A stretch of 60,859 nucleotides of DNA, from positions 1 to 60,859 of the forward strand of contig SVRN01000011.1 of the NCBI GenBank assembly GCA_015064805.1, read 5' to 3'. Both the position numbers and the translations under genes were made by a program. This stretch comes from Oscillospiraceae bacterium (lineage in GTDB: Bacteria > Bacillota > Clostridia > Oscillospirales > CAG-272). The notes below the pieces were generated by a model. That model was not told the DNA's origin. It was given only the letters and a program-made list of their open reading frames with translations, and made no database searches. Below, piece after piece: positions 19,912 to 28,909 of this stretch; position 1 is the stretch's first letter; the number at the start of each line of letters is the position of its first letter.

Positions 19912-20883
19912 GTGACTGTATTGAAAGCTCCGAACACGTTTGCCGATGCGAATGCGGCAAGCGCATATATTGCTGAGTGCGAAGACGCGTTTCGCCGTCA
20001 GGTCATTGAACTGACGGATAAGCTGACCGCTCTTCCCGAGCTCCATCTGATCGGTCTGTCCGGACCGACATGCGCGGGAAAAACGACCGCGGCCGATATC
20101 ATTACCAAGCAATTGCAATCGGCAGGGCGTCGTGTCCATATCATTTCCGTGGATGACTTTTTCCGTGAGCAACCGCACAGCCGAAGGCTGATGAGTGATC
20201 CCGACGGCGCTGACAAGCTGGATTTCGATTCGATCGATGCGCTGGATTTCGAGCTCTTTTCACGCACCTTAGACAAACTGATGAAAACGGGACGTGCTAT
20301 GATGCCACGATTTAACATCGGTGCCGGCATAAGAGAGGGCTTTGTTGAGCTCAATGCTCCCGGTGAAGAGGACGTCTTTTTGATCGAGGGTATTCAGGTC
20401 GTCTATCCCGAGGTCAGCGCACTGCTGCATGAATACGATTACAGAAGTGTTTTCATTCGTCCTGCCCGTGCATTGGAGGTAGGCGGCAGCTTGTACGAGC
20501 CCAATGAAATTCGCCTGATGCGCCGCTTGGTACGCGACTATCATTTTCGAGCATCGGAGGCCGCTTTCACCTTTTTCGCGTGGGAAAGTGTCCGAGAAAA
20601 CGAAGAAAAAAGCATCTTTCCGTATGCGGACAGCTGCGACGAACAGTTGGATTCGCTGATGGGCTACGAGGTCGGTATGCTCCGCCCTCATCTGGAAACT
20701 ATTCTTTCCCAACTTCCGCTTTCGAGTGTGTATCGCCCCATGGCCGATGCCATTCTTCATGATATATCTACCGTGCAACCACTGATTTCCGATTGGTTGT
20801 CCGATCACGCACTTTATAGAGAATTCGTGCCGATGGCAAGATTTGACCATTCAAACAACACATACGAAAGAGGAAATAGTTAA
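19912..20883 (+). CDS. Uridine kinase/phosphoribulokinase-family nucleoside kinase
   Basis: A 323-residue P-loop kinase starting at GTG, chosen because AAGGAGG lies just upstream. Walker A is GPTCAGKT (51-58). ISVDDFF and DFDSIDALDFELF match the uridine kinase and phosphoribulokinase family. It probably phosphorylates a nucleoside or a related alcohol, with substrate open. The N-terminal part lacks the TGS-like domain of the longer kinase-TGS proteins found in Clostridia. The stop is followed at once by the ATG of the deaminase (no gap), suggesting translational coupling and linked nucleoside salvage. Confidence 0.8.
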   Translation: MTVLKAPNTFADANAASAYIAECEDAFRRQVIELTDKLTALPELHLIGLSGPTCAGKTTAADIITKQLQSAGRRVHIISVDDFFREQPHSRRLMSDPDGADKLDFDSIDALDFELFSRTLDKLMKTGRAMMPRFNIGAGIREGFVELNAPGEEDVFLIEGIQVVYPEVSALLHEYDYRSVFIRPARALEVGGSLYEPNEIRLMRRLVRDYHFRASEAAFTFFAWESVRENEEKSIFPYADSCDEQLDSLMGYEVGMLRPHLETILSQLPLSSVYRPMADAILHDISTVQPLISDWLSDHALYREFVPMARFDHSNNTYERGNS

Positions 20884-22185
20884 ATGAAAGTATTATTCAA
20901 AAACGCACGTCTGCTTCCCGAGGCTATGCCTACAGGCACTCGTGCTGAGGATTACGTACACGTTGTCGTGACCGACGAATACATCACCCACATCGGGGTG
21001 AGTGTACCCGAAGATACGTACGATCGTGTGATAGATTGCAAAGAAAATCTCCTTATGCCCGCCTTTTACAACGCCCATTGCCACAGCGCCATGACGTTGT
21101 TCCGCGGTTACGGTGAGGACCTTCCTCTCCGCCGCTGGCTGGACGAAAAGATCCTTCCTGCCGAGGAAAAGCTGAACTTCCGCCGTGTTTATTACGGTGC
21201 TAAGCTGGCCATTGCCGAGATGATCCGCAACGGAGTCGTTTCGTTCAGCGATATGTATTTTTTCCAGGAAGCTACCGCGGAAGCCGTGCTCGAATCTGGC
21301 GTCAAGGCCAACATCGCACGCAGTATCGTTTCGTTCGACCCTAATATCAAGAAGGAAGAGGACGTACGGTTTGCTGAATCCGTTCGTCTGTTTGAGCAGT
21401 ATCACGACGCTGGCAACGGTCGCCTTAAGGTCGATATGTCGCTTCACGCCGAGTATTCCAACGTCGATGCCTGCTGCCGCTACGTTGCTGAGTACGCCAA
21501 GGAACAGGGCTTGCGTATGCAACTGCATCTCTCTGAAACTCAGTCCGAGCACGAGCAGTGCATTGAGCGCCACGGCATGACGCCCGCCGCGTACTTTGCC
21601 TCTTTGGGTGTTTTTGACGTTCCTACGACGGCCGCGCATTGCGTTTACGTCACGGACGAGGATATTGCCATTATGAAGGAAAAGGGCGTGGTTCCCGTAC
21701 ACAATCCCGTCAGCAATCTTAAGCTTGGTAGCGGTGTCATGCGCCTGCGCGATATGATCGATGCGGGGCTGACCGTAGCCTTCGGAACGGACGGCGTTGC
21801 CTCCAACAATCAGCTCAGCATTTTGCGTGAGCTCCAGACAGCCGCGATTCTTCATAAGGGCGTTCATCGTGATCCCGAAAACATCCGCGCCGCAGAGCTT
21901 CCTGCAATCGCTACCCGTAACGGTGCGCTTTCTCAGGGACGCGAGGATTGCGGTATGGTTGCCGTTGGTGCCCGCGCCGACCTGATTCTGGTCGATCTTA
22001 ACGCCATCAATAATATTCCGTGCTATGACCTTGCGACTACGCTCGCGTACAGTGCAAATACTTCCAATGTATTACTTACCATGTGCGACGGACGCATACT
22101 TTTCGAAAACGGCGAGTATACTTCGATTGATATCGAATGTCTGCGCTTTGAGTCCAGACAGATCATTCGTCACTATTTCGATTGA
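20884..22185 (+). CDS. mtaD: 5-Methylthioadenosine/S-adenosylhomocysteine deaminase-type amidohydrolase
   Basis: A 433-residue amidohydrolase of the TrzA/MtaD family. Metal ligands H65 and H67 lie in NAHCHSAMT. HLSETQSEHEQC, AAHCVYVTDEDI and FGTDGVASNN give the other conserved His, Glu and Asp. These enzymes deaminate methylthioadenosine, S-adenosylhomocysteine or adenosine to the inosine forms. Guanine or chlorohydrolase relatives are less likely given GYGEDLPLRRWL. It abuts the nucleoside kinase gene, consistent with purine salvage. Confidence 0.85.
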   Translation: MKVLFKNARLLPEAMPTGTRAEDYVHVVVTDEYITHIGVSVPEDTYDRVIDCKENLLMPAFYNAHCHSAMTLFRGYGEDLPLRRWLDEKILPAEEKLNFRRVYYGAKLAIAEMIRNGVVSFSDMYFFQEATAEAVLESGVKANIARSIVSFDPNIKKEEDVRFAESVRLFEQYHDAGNGRLKVDMSLHAEYSNVDACCRYVAEYAKEQGLRMQLHLSETQSEHEQCIERHGMTPAAYFASLGVFDVPTTAAHCVYVTDEDIAIMKEKGVVPVHNPVSNLKLGSGVMRLRDMIDAGLTVAFGTDGVASNNQLSILRELQTAAILHKGVHRDPENIRAAELPAIATRNGALSQGREDCGMVAVGARADLILVDLNAINNIPCYDLATTLAYSANTSNVLLTMCDGRILFENGEYTSIDIECLRFESRQIIRHYFD

Positions 22186-22212
22186 AGTAGCCGTTAAAGG
22201 AGCAGGGAAGGT

Positions 22213-23898
22213 ATGAGATTCAGCGTCAAAGCCACAGCCGAAAACAAACAAGCCAAAACGCCATCGCCCCAAACATCAAAAGGAAAGGCGAGCGAAGGAC
22301 GCGTGTTTTTATCCGGCGTTGTGGTTTTGACGCTTTCGACCGTCTTGGTCAAGCTGATCGGTCTGTTTTACAAAATTCCCATGCTGCATTATCTTGGAAG
22401 CGAAGGCATGGGATATTTCAACGCAGCGTACGAATGGTACGCCACGCTTTGCGTCATCTCAACCTCAGGGCTTCCGTTGGCGAGCTCTATGCTGATCGCC
22501 CGCGCCGTTGCCGTCGGTGATGCGATTGCCGTTCATCGCGTGGAGCGACTTGCCATGCGCGTGTTTACCTTTTTGGGCGTAATCGGCTCGCTGCTTTTAT
22601 TTTTGGGGGCAGCACCTCTTTCACGTTTGATCGGTAGCCCTGACACGCGATTTGCCTTAATGGCCGTTGCACCGACGATGCTGTTTTCCTGCCTTTCGGG
22701 GGCTTACCGCGGTTATTTTCAAGGGTATCAGGATATGCTGCCCACAGCAATCTCTCAGATCATAGAAGCGGCAGGAAAGCTGATATTGGGATTAACCTTT
22801 GCCATCATTGCCTGGCATAAGGGATTTGATGCGCCTCACGTTGCCGCGTGGGCGATGCTTGGTTTGTCCGTTGGCGTAGCGATTTCTACCGTTTATCTTT
22901 TCTTGCATCGCAAAGGATATAAGGCCGCCCGTGCCTTGACTTCACCGATTGAAAACGTAGCAAAACAAAACGTTTCCTTGCGCGCTCTGCTTGGCATTGC
23001 CGTTCCCATCACCATCAGCTCGTCCGTCATGAGTCTGACACGACTGTTTGATATGGCTATGATCCTGCGTCGCCTTCAGTATATTGGATATGACGGTGCG
23101 CAGGCCAACGCACTCTACGGCGTTTATACGACCATGGTCGTGCCGATTTTCAACCTGATCCCGTCCTTGATCACCTCGGTCGCTCTGGCGTTGGTTCCCA
23201 CGCTGACCGCGGCCATCAAGGCGGGGGACCTGCAAACGCAGAGAACAACGGCAGGCACGGCTATTCGCTTGACGGCTTTGCTTTCGTTGCCCGCCTCGCT
23301 TGCGGTTGCTATTTACAGCCGAACGATCTTGTCCTTGCTGTTTCACGGACAGGAGGCGGCGGTGGAGCAATCCGCCCCCATGCTGTCCATTTTGGCAGTC
23401 TCCGTCTTCTTTTCCAGCGTGATCACTACTACAAACGCCATTTTGCAGGCGTACGGGCGGGTGAACGCCCCCATCGTTTCCATGCTGGCGGGCTCCGTGC
23501 TCAAGCTCGGTGCAGCATACGTTCTGATCGGTATACCGAGCGTCAATATATACGGCGCCCCCATCAGCACGTTTCTTTGCGACGCCTTGATTGTTGGAAT
23601 CAATTTTTATTTGATCGCCAAGCATACCGACGTGCTGGGATCGTTGAAATCGGCTCTCGTTCGTCCCTTGCTCACCTCTGCGTTTGCTGTTGGCCTGCCG
23701 GGCGTCGTATACGCCGTTTTTGTCCGCCTTGGCTACGCGGATATCCCTCTTTTTTTGGCTGCAGTTCCCGCTACGCTTGCGCTGTATCTGGTGCTGTGCT
23801 TACGAAACGGGTTGATTGGTGGCACTGAAATTTCCATGCTTCCCAAAGGAATTTCATGTCATTTAATGCGGTTTTGCCCAAAAACAAAAGAATCATGA
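22213..23898 (+). CDS. YabM-like MATE/MurJ-superfamily lipid flippase
   Basis: A 561-residue integral membrane protein with about 14 predicted helices and a charged N-terminal tail (about 1-35, KATAENKQAKTPSPQT). It belongs to the polysaccharide-export/MurJ/SpoVB group that flips lipid-linked sugars. IGLFYKIPMLHYLGSEGMGYFNAAY is split by family-typical hydrophobic runs. Position before mazG, rqcP, yabP and yabQ matches B. subtilis yabM. It could serve spore or vegetative envelope synthesis. Confidence 0.85.
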   Translation: MRFSVKATAENKQAKTPSPQTSKGKASEGRVFLSGVVVLTLSTVLVKLIGLFYKIPMLHYLGSEGMGYFNAAYEWYATLCVISTSGLPLASSMLIARAVAVGDAIAVHRVERLAMRVFTFLGVIGSLLLFLGAAPLSRLIGSPDTRFALMAVAPTMLFSCLSGAYRGYFQGYQDMLPTAISQIIEAAGKLILGLTFAIIAWHKGFDAPHVAAWAMLGLSVGVAISTVYLFLHRKGYKAARALTSPIENVAKQNVSLRALLGIAVPITISSSVMSLTRLFDMAMILRRLQYIGYDGAQANALYGVYTTMVVPIFNLIPSLITSVALALVPTLTAAIKAGDLQTQRTTAGTAIRLTALLSLPASLAVAIYSRTILSLLFHGQEAAVEQSAPMLSILAVSVFFSSVITTTNAILQAYGRVNAPIVSMLAGSVLKLGAAYVLIGIPSVNIYGAPISTFLCDALIVGINFYLIAKHTDVLGSLKSALVRPLLTSAFAVGLPGVVYAVFVRLGYADIPLFLAAVPATLALYLVLCLRNGLIGGTEISMLPKGISCHLMRFCPKTKES

Positions 23899-23960
23899 AT
23901 ACTCGGGGCGAATCAGCCCCCCGAAAATAGAAGACGTACATAATTTAAGGAGATTTTTAC

Positions 23961-24686
23961 ATGAAGGAACAATCGTATATCGCTTGGCGCGATGAAAAAA
24001 TTGCGGAGCTGCTCTCCAGATCCTCGTATGATTTTCAGGATCTTTGCGACATTGTCACCATTTTGCGCGGTGAGGGTGGCTGCCCTTGGGATATAGAACA
24101 GGACCATCATTCGATTCGAAAGGGAATGATTGAGGAGTGCTATGAAGTGGTCGAAGCCATCGACCGAGACGACACGGCTCTGTTGCGCGAGGAGTTGGGC
24201 GACGTGCTCTTGCAGATCGTTTTTCATTCCGATATGGAAAAGGATGCGGGGCATTTCAATATCACCGACGTTGCAAACGATGAATGCGTCAAAATGATCC
24301 ACCGTCATCCGCACGTATTTGGACAGGTCAAGGCTGATACCTCGGAGCAGGTTCTTGCCAACTGGGAGGTCATTAAAACAGAAGAAAAGCAAAGAGTATC
24401 TCTGTCGGATCAACTGCAAGCCATTCCACCCATATTGCCCGCATTGATGCGTGCACAGAAGGTTGGAAAGAAGATGAACGCAGATGCAGATCTTTCAGAC
24501 GCTGCTTTGCTTGATACCACGATTGAAGATCTTCATAAGCTTTCCAATTATGACGATCCGGCCGAGCAAAAGCAGATCATAGGAGAGGCCCTCTTCCGTA
24601 TAACAACGCTTTGCCGCCGCATGGGTTTGGAGGCTGAAGAAGCCTTAACCGCTTCAACGGAAGAGAAGATCAAGAGCGTCGAATGA
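23961..24686 (+). CDS. mazG: Nucleoside triphosphate pyrophosphohydrolase MazG
   Basis: A 241-residue enzyme hydrolysing NTPs to NMP and pyrophosphate. The metal-binding motifs EECYEVVEAI and EELGDVLLQIVFH (ExxE and ExxD) are present. It lacks the N-terminal methylase-like domain of B. subtilis YabN, resembling E. coli MazG. AAGGAG precedes the ATG. It stands between yabM and hup, and a terminator follows it. Confidence 0.94.
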   Translation: MKEQSYIAWRDEKIAELLSRSSYDFQDLCDIVTILRGEGGCPWDIEQDHHSIRKGMIEECYEVVEAIDRDDTALLREELGDVLLQIVFHSDMEKDAGHFNITDVANDECVKMIHRHPHVFGQVKADTSEQVLANWEVIKTEEKQRVSLSDQLQAIPPILPALMRAQKVGKKMNADADLSDAALLDTTIEDLHKLSNYDDPAEQKQIIGEALFRITTLCRRMGLEAEEALTASTEEKIKSVE

Positions 24687-24730
24687 TGCAAAGAAGATAA
24701 ACGATTGAAACAATAGTCAAAAGTAAGCAA

Positions 24731-24757
24731 AAAACCTTGAAAAATCAAGGGATTTTT
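24731..24757 (+). terminator. Terminator after mazG
   Basis: CCTTGA (24735-24740) pairs with TCAAGG (24745-24750), followed by GATTTTT. The A-rich left flank extends the stem. It separates mazG from the independently transcribed hup. Confidence 0.8.
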
Positions 24758-24779
24758 AAAGAAAATATTCTAAAAGCCC

Positions 24780-24808
24780 TTGAAAACAAAGCAAATATGT
24801 GATATAAT
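24780..24808 (+). promoter_or_regulatory. hup promoter
   Basis: TTGAAA (24780-24785), 17 bases, then TATAAT (24803-24808). Confidence 0.85.
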
Positions 24809-24871
24809 CTAAAAAAAGAAAGCTGCAAATTGCAGTACTTTTTTCAAAATTTGAAAGGAAATTTAAGAAAA

Positions 24872-25144
24872 ATGAACAAATCTCAATTGATCGATGCAGT
24901 TGTCGCTAAGGGCGGCCTGAAGAAGAAGGACGCAGAGGCTGCTGTTAACGCAGTAACCGCTACTATCGCAGAGGCTCTGAAGAACGGTGAGAAGGTACAG
25001 CTGGTTGGCTTCGGTACCTTTGAAGTTAAGGAGCGCAGCGCAAGAACCGGCCGCAACCCCAAGACCGGTGAGACCATCGAGGTTCCCGCAAGCAAGCACC
25101 CCGCATTCAGCGCCAGCAAGGCTCTGAAGGATCAGCTCAACTAA
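24872..25144 (+). CDS. hup: HU-family DNA-binding protein
   Basis: A 90-residue nucleoid protein that bends DNA as a dimer. The beta-arm signature [20 protein letters not shown] and the ending [11 protein letters not shown] are complete. The ATG at 24872 has GAAAGGAA upstream. Its strong codon bias and own promoter fit high expression. A GC hairpin at 25141-25167 follows, with no good T-run. Confidence 0.97.
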   Translation: MNKSQLIDAVVAKGGLKKKDAEAAVNAVTATIAEALKNGEKVQLVGFGTFEVKERSARTGRNPKTGETIEVPASKHPAFSASKALKDQLN

Positions 25145-25167
25145 TTACTTCCCGCAAGGGGAATTAG
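25141..25167 (+). terminator. Weak terminator-like hairpin after hup
   Basis: CTAATT and CCC arms pair around a GCAA loop with GGGGAATTAG. It overlaps the hup stop and lacks a clear T-run, so it may protect the hup message or cause partial termination before rqcP. Confidence 0.5.
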
Positions 25168-25185
25168 ATTGACATTTGTCCTGAT

Positions 25186-25428
25186 ATGAGATTGGACAAG
25201 TTTCTGAAGGTGTCTCGTGTGATCAAGCGCCGCACGGTTGCCAACGAAGCGTGTGATAATGCGCACGTTACGGCAAACGGCCGCCCCGCCAAGGCGTCTT
25301 ACGACGTTAAGGTTGGCGATATTCTCGAGATCACCTTTGGTGAGCGTACTCTGAAAATCCGGGTCCTTGCCGTGCAGGAGCACGTAACCAAGGCCGGCGC
25401 GACCGAGCTTTACGAGGTCGTGGAATAA
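25186..25428 (+). CDS. rqcP: S4-domain RNA-binding protein RqcP
   Basis: An 80-residue S4 protein (YabO/Hsp15 family). MRLDKFLKVSRVIKRRTVA is the family N-terminus, followed by KVGDILEI. In B. subtilis RqcP works with RqcH in poly-alanine tailing of stalled nascent chains on 50S subunits. Position between hup and yabP matches the yabO locus. smpB, the other ribosome rescue factor, lies 1.5 kb downstream. Confidence 0.93.
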   Translation: MRLDKFLKVSRVIKRRTVANEACDNAHVTANGRPAKASYDVKVGDILEITFGERTLKIRVLAVQEHVTKAGATELYEVVE

Positions 25429-25437
25429 CAGTGAATA

Positions 25438-25473
25438 CTCCCGCATATATTTCATTAAGAATGTATGCGGGAG
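25438..25473 (+). promoter_or_regulatory. Hairpin burying the yabP ribosome binding site
   Basis: CTCCCGCATA (25438-25447) pairs perfectly with TATGCGGGAG (25464-25473). The 3' arm contains most of the GGGAGGG ribosome binding site (25469-25475) of yabP, whose ATG is at 25481. No T-run follows, so it is more likely a translational gate than a terminator. Confidence 0.6.
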
Positions 25474-25480
25474 GGCTGTT

Positions 25481-25771
25481 ATGAGCGAAAATACAAGAAA
25501 AGAAACACAATCGGAGCATGGATTTATCGTCAAGGAGCGGGCTCACGTGGAGATCCGCGGTATGACGGAGGTGCTCAGTTTTGATGAAAGCAGTGTTTCT
25601 CTGGCAACGACCAGCGGAAACATGATGATCGAAGGCAGAGAACTGCGTGTGGGCGTACTGGACGTAAAAGAAGGCACGGTTACGGTCGACGGACATATCG
25701 ACAGCATTTATTATCAGGATAGCGAGCCGAGTGATACATCACGTGGTCTGTTTGGACGCTTGTTCCACTGA
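25481..25771 (+). CDS. yabP: Sporulation protein YabP
   Basis: A 96-residue YabP/YqfC-type protein needed for sporulation in B. subtilis. VEIRGMTEVLSFDESSVSL, MMIEGRELRV and VDGHIDSIYY match the family. Its ribosome binding site lies in a hairpin. yabQ begins 6 bases after its stop. Confidence 0.92.
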   Translation: MSENTRKETQSEHGFIVKERAHVEIRGMTEVLSFDESSVSLATTSGNMMIEGRELRVGVLDVKEGTVTVDGHIDSIYYQDSEPSDTSRGLFGRLFH

Positions 25772-25777
25772 CGTCAC

Positions 25778-26485
25778 ATGGAAGTATCTCAAAATGCGCT
25801 TGCCTTTATGTTGATATGTGCGCTGTTTTGCGGCATAGCTTTAGGTGGCGTTTATGACATATTACGCATAACTCGATACTTGATCAACGGTGCAGACTCC
25901 AACGACATCTCTCCGCGCGTAAGAGCGTTGCGTGAGCGATTCTCTTTACCGCCTGCACTACAATTGCCAAAGAAAAAAAACAAGCGTCCTTCAAACAAAA
26001 GGAAAACCATGATATCTGCCATCGTTTTGTTTATACAAGACCTTTTGTTTTGCCTGCTGTTTGCCCTTGCGGCCTCGCTTTTATTATACCAGACCAACGA
26101 CGGTCAGCTGCGTTTGAGCGCAATCGTCGTTATGCTGCTTGGCTTCATACTGTATCTGGTAACGGTCGGTCGATGGAGCAAACGCTTTTGGACCTTACTA
26201 ACGATTCTTGTTCAAATGGCGTTTTGCTGGATTGGCGCGCTTTTGATCTATCCGTTGCGTTTGCTGTGGCGATGGTTAAAAAAGCCTTTTGGGTGGATGA
26301 TCGGACGAGTGCGCGGCATTAATAATCGTTTCAAGCAAAGGTTTGAACTAAAAAAGCAGGCACGCATTCAACGAAAGCAAGCAAAAGAAAAAGATAACTC
26401 AGAAGAGTTTGCTGCCAAACGAAAGCTGGCAGGGCAGAGTCCCGACGGAAAACGGATATTCGTTTCGGGCGGCAGACGAAAATGA
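25778..26485 (+). CDS. yabQ: Spore cortex biosynthesis protein YabQ
   Basis: A 235-residue membrane protein. A first helix (about 8-26, FMLICALFCGIALGGVYDI) carries the YabQ motif. Further helices at about 81-99, 106-124 and 135-155 and a basic tail of about 65 residues follow. In B. subtilis YabQ localises to the forespore membranes and is required for cortex formation. Between residues about 45 and 75 is a proline- and lysine-rich insert. Paired with yabP, it supports a spore-forming host. Confidence 0.88.
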   Translation: MEVSQNALAFMLICALFCGIALGGVYDILRITRYLINGADSNDISPRVRALRERFSLPPALQLPKKKNKRPSNKRKTMISAIVLFIQDLLFCLLFALAASLLLYQTNDGQLRLSAIVVMLLGFILYLVTVGRWSKRFWTLLTILVQMAFCWIGALLIYPLRLLWRWLKKPFGWMIGRVRGINNRFKQRFELKKQARIQRKQAKEKDNSEEFAAKRKLAGQSPDGKRIFVSGGRRK

Positions 26486-26556
26486 AAACAACGTTGCAAA
26501 CTACACGATAACGTGTTAATATATGAAGTATGAAAAAGAAAGGAGGGCGAAAATTC

Positions 26557-26880
26557 ATGGACGATCGCCGGAACATAGATAATAACAATTTGCGTTCACG
26601 CGGCAGTCTGAGCCTTGGCCTTCGCTGCTTCCTTTTGCTGATTTTGGTCATCTCGGTCGTGGTATTCGCTTCGCGTATGCTGACGTTCCATCAACTCAAC
26701 GAGCAAAAGAACGATCTGCAAGATCAAAAAGACAAATATCAAGCACAGATCGACCGTATGGAGCACTATCTTGACGGCTCAATTAGCTATGAAGACATTA
26801 TTCGCATTGCGCGCGAAAAGTACAATCTCGCTTTTCCTGACGATACCATTATTTATTCGGGACAGGGCGAGCAGAATTGA
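26557..26880 (+). CDS. divIC: DivIC/FtsL-like septum formation initiator
   Basis: A 107-residue bitopic protein. It has a short basic cytoplasmic tail, one helix (about 22-40), an extracellular coiled coil (QLNEQKNDLQDQKDKYQAQI) and the DivIC-type end YEDIIRIAREKYNLAFPDD. It would act in the divisome with FtsL and DivIB. The start at 26557 is set by AAAGGAGGG upstream. Its position after yabQ matches B. subtilis. Confidence 0.9.
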   Translation: MDDRRNIDNNNLRSRGSLSLGLRCFLLLILVISVVVFASRMLTFHQLNEQKNDLQDQKDKYQAQIDRMEHYLDGSISYEDIIRIAREKYNLAFPDDTIIYSGQGEQN

Positions 26881-26897
26881 GCGCGAAGGAGAGTAAC

Positions 26898-27371
26898 ATG
26901 GAGAAAAAAGGAAACGGAAGTATCATCGCGCAGAATAAAAAAGCGTGGCATGAGTATTTTATAGAAGAAACCTACGAGGCAGGCATCGAGCTGTTCGGTA
27001 CCGAGGTCAAAAGCGTTCGCGCAGGCAACGTCAATCTTAAGGATGCGTATTGCTCGATCGACAACGGCGAGCTGTTCGTGCGTCAGATGCATATCAGCCC
27101 TTACGAGCACGGCAACATTTTCAACCGCGATCCCATGCGCCCGAAAAAGCTGTTGATGCATAAAAAGGAAATACTCAAGCTGTTTGGTCTGGTTGCGCAA
27201 AAGGGATACACCCTTGTGCCGTTGCAGCTGTATTTCAAGGGCTCGCACGTCAAGGTACAGGTCGGTCTGTGCCGTGGCAAAAAGCTGTACGATAAGCGTG
27301 ATTCTGCCGCTGAAAAGCAGGCAAATCGCGACATCGACAGACAGATGAAAAGCAAGCAATATCAGGATTAA
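26898..27371 (+). CDS. smpB: SsrA-binding protein SmpB
   Basis: A 157-residue tmRNA-binding protein for ribosome rescue. IAQNKKAWHEYFIEETYEAG, LFGTEVKSVRAG, QMHISPYEHGN, DPMRPKKLLMHKKEI and a basic C-terminal tail define it. AAGGAG precedes ATG at 26898. The ssrA gene is not in the window. A strong terminator follows. Confidence 0.97.
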   Translation: MEKKGNGSIIAQNKKAWHEYFIEETYEAGIELFGTEVKSVRAGNVNLKDAYCSIDNGELFVRQMHISPYEHGNIFNRDPMRPKKLLMHKKEILKLFGLVAQKGYTLVPLQLYFKGSHVKVQVGLCRGKKLYDKRDSAAEKQANRDIDRQMKSKQYQD

Positions 27372-27373
27372 AT

Positions 27374-27409
27374 AAAAAGAAGGGGATATCGTGAATATCC
27401 CCTCTTTTT
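27374..27409 (+). terminator. Terminator after smpB
   Basis: GGGGATAT (27382-27389) pairs with ATATCCCC (27395-27402), extended by A/T flanks and ending in five T. Confidence 0.92.
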
Positions 27410-27422
27410 GTGTTATTACCTA

Positions 27423-27451
27423 TTGACTCATACGATATTTTGTGGTATGAT
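27423..27451 (+). promoter_or_regulatory. rhaB promoter
   Basis: TTGACT (27423-27428), 17 bases, TATGAT (27446-27451). GGAGG lies just before rhaB. No regulator gene is adjacent. Confidence 0.75.
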
Positions 27452-27487
27452 AATTCTGTATAATTTTGTCCGCTAAGGAGGGCAGAA

Positions 27488-28894
27488 ATGTCAGATCGTA
27501 TTACGTATTATCTTGCCGTGGATATCGGCGCGTCCAGCGGGCGACATATGCTCGGTTGGATGGAAAACGATAAGATTTGCCTTGAAGAAGTATATCGTTT
27601 CCCTAATGGTGCCGTGAAGAAAAACGGAAGCCTTTGCTGGGACGGCGAAGCATTATATACTCACTTGATCGAAGGACTGAAGGCTTGCCGCAAGAAGGGC
27701 AAAATTCCTTCTTACATGGCCATTGACACCTGGGGCGTCGATTATGCGCTGCTGGATGAAAACGGCGCGCTGATCGGCTCTTTGACGGCTTACCGTGACG
27801 ATCGTACTGTCGGCATGGACGACGAGGTGCGCTGCTTTGTCTCCGAGGAGGAACTGTATCACCGTACGGGCATTCAAAAGCTGTCTTTCAATACCGTGTA
27901 TCAATTGATGGCGCATAAATTGCAAAAGCCGGAGGAATTGGCAAACGCCAAGACCTTCTTGATGGTTCCCGATTATCTGAACTATCGACTGACGGGTAAA
28001 ATTGCAGTTGAATACACCGATGCGTCGACGACGGCCTTGTTGAACGTCCAAACGGGCGACTGGGATAGGGAACTGATCGAAAAATTGGGATATCCCGCGG
28101 AAATTTTTCCTGCAATTTCCAAGCCTGGCACGTTGCTTGGCGGCTTGAAGCCCGAAATCGCGCAGGCAGTCGGCTTTGATCTGCAGGTCATTCTGCCTCC
28201 CTCGCACGACACCGCTTCTGCGGTGCTGGCGTTGCCGACGGAGCGCGAGGATGCCGCGTATCTGAGCTCGGGCACTTGGTCGCTGATGGGCGTTGAACGC
28301 ACCGAACCTGCCAACGACGAAGGCTCTCGCCTCTCCAACTTTACCAATGAGGGCGGCTTTGATATGCGTTACCGTTATTTGAAGAATATTATGGGGCTTT
28401 GGATGATCCAGTCGGTTCGTCGCGAGCTGGACGGTCAGTACGGCTTTGGCGAGCTGTCCGCCATGGCCAGAGCGACAGGAGAGCCGCCTTGCCGTGTCAA
28501 CGTCAACGACGACGCGTTCTTGGCACCCGAAAGTATGATAGAAGCGATTAAAGCTGTTTGCGGCAAGCCCGGAATGACGCTTGACGAGGTGTTAGCTGTT
28601 ATTTATTACAGCTTAGCCGAGGCGTATCGCGATACGCTGGACGAGCTGGAGGCTCGCACGGGGCGCAAGCTCGGCGCGCTTTACATCATCGGCGGTGGCA
28701 GTCAGGACACCTATTTGAACGAGTTGACCGCCAAAATCAGCGGCCGTCAGGTGTTCACAGGGGTAGTTGAAGCGACCGCAACGGGCAATCTGCTTTGCCA
28801 GATGCTTGCGACAGGCGTGTTCGCCGACCGTCGCGAAGCCCGCGAGACCGTGGCGCGATCCTTTGACGTAAAAGAAACCATCGTAACAATATAA
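27488..28894 (+). CDS. rhaB: Rhamnulokinase
   Basis: A 468-residue FGGY-family kinase that phosphorylates L-rhamnulose at C1. DIGASSGRHMLG is the rhamnulokinase N-terminal phosphate loop. IDTWGVDYALLDENG, LSSGTWSLMGVE and YIIGGGSQDTYLN complete the two-domain fold. It is first in a rhaB-rhaA-rhaD operon, 15 bases ahead of rhaA. Confidence 0.95.
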   Translation: MSDRITYYLAVDIGASSGRHMLGWMENDKICLEEVYRFPNGAVKKNGSLCWDGEALYTHLIEGLKACRKKGKIPSYMAIDTWGVDYALLDENGALIGSLTAYRDDRTVGMDDEVRCFVSEEELYHRTGIQKLSFNTVYQLMAHKLQKPEELANAKTFLMVPDYLNYRLTGKIAVEYTDASTTALLNVQTGDWDRELIEKLGYPAEIFPAISKPGTLLGGLKPEIAQAVGFDLQVILPPSHDTASAVLALPTEREDAAYLSSGTWSLMGVERTEPANDEGSRLSNFTNEGGFDMRYRYLKNIMGLWMIQSVRRELDGQYGFGELSAMARATGEPPCRVNVNDDAFLAPESMIEAIKAVCGKPGMTLDEVLAVIYYSLAEAYRDTLDELEARTGRKLGALYIIGGGSQDTYLNELTAKISGRQVFTGVVEATATGNLLCQMLATGVFADRREARETVARSFDVKETIVTI

Positions 28895-28909
28895 AGTGAG
28901 GAAATACAT

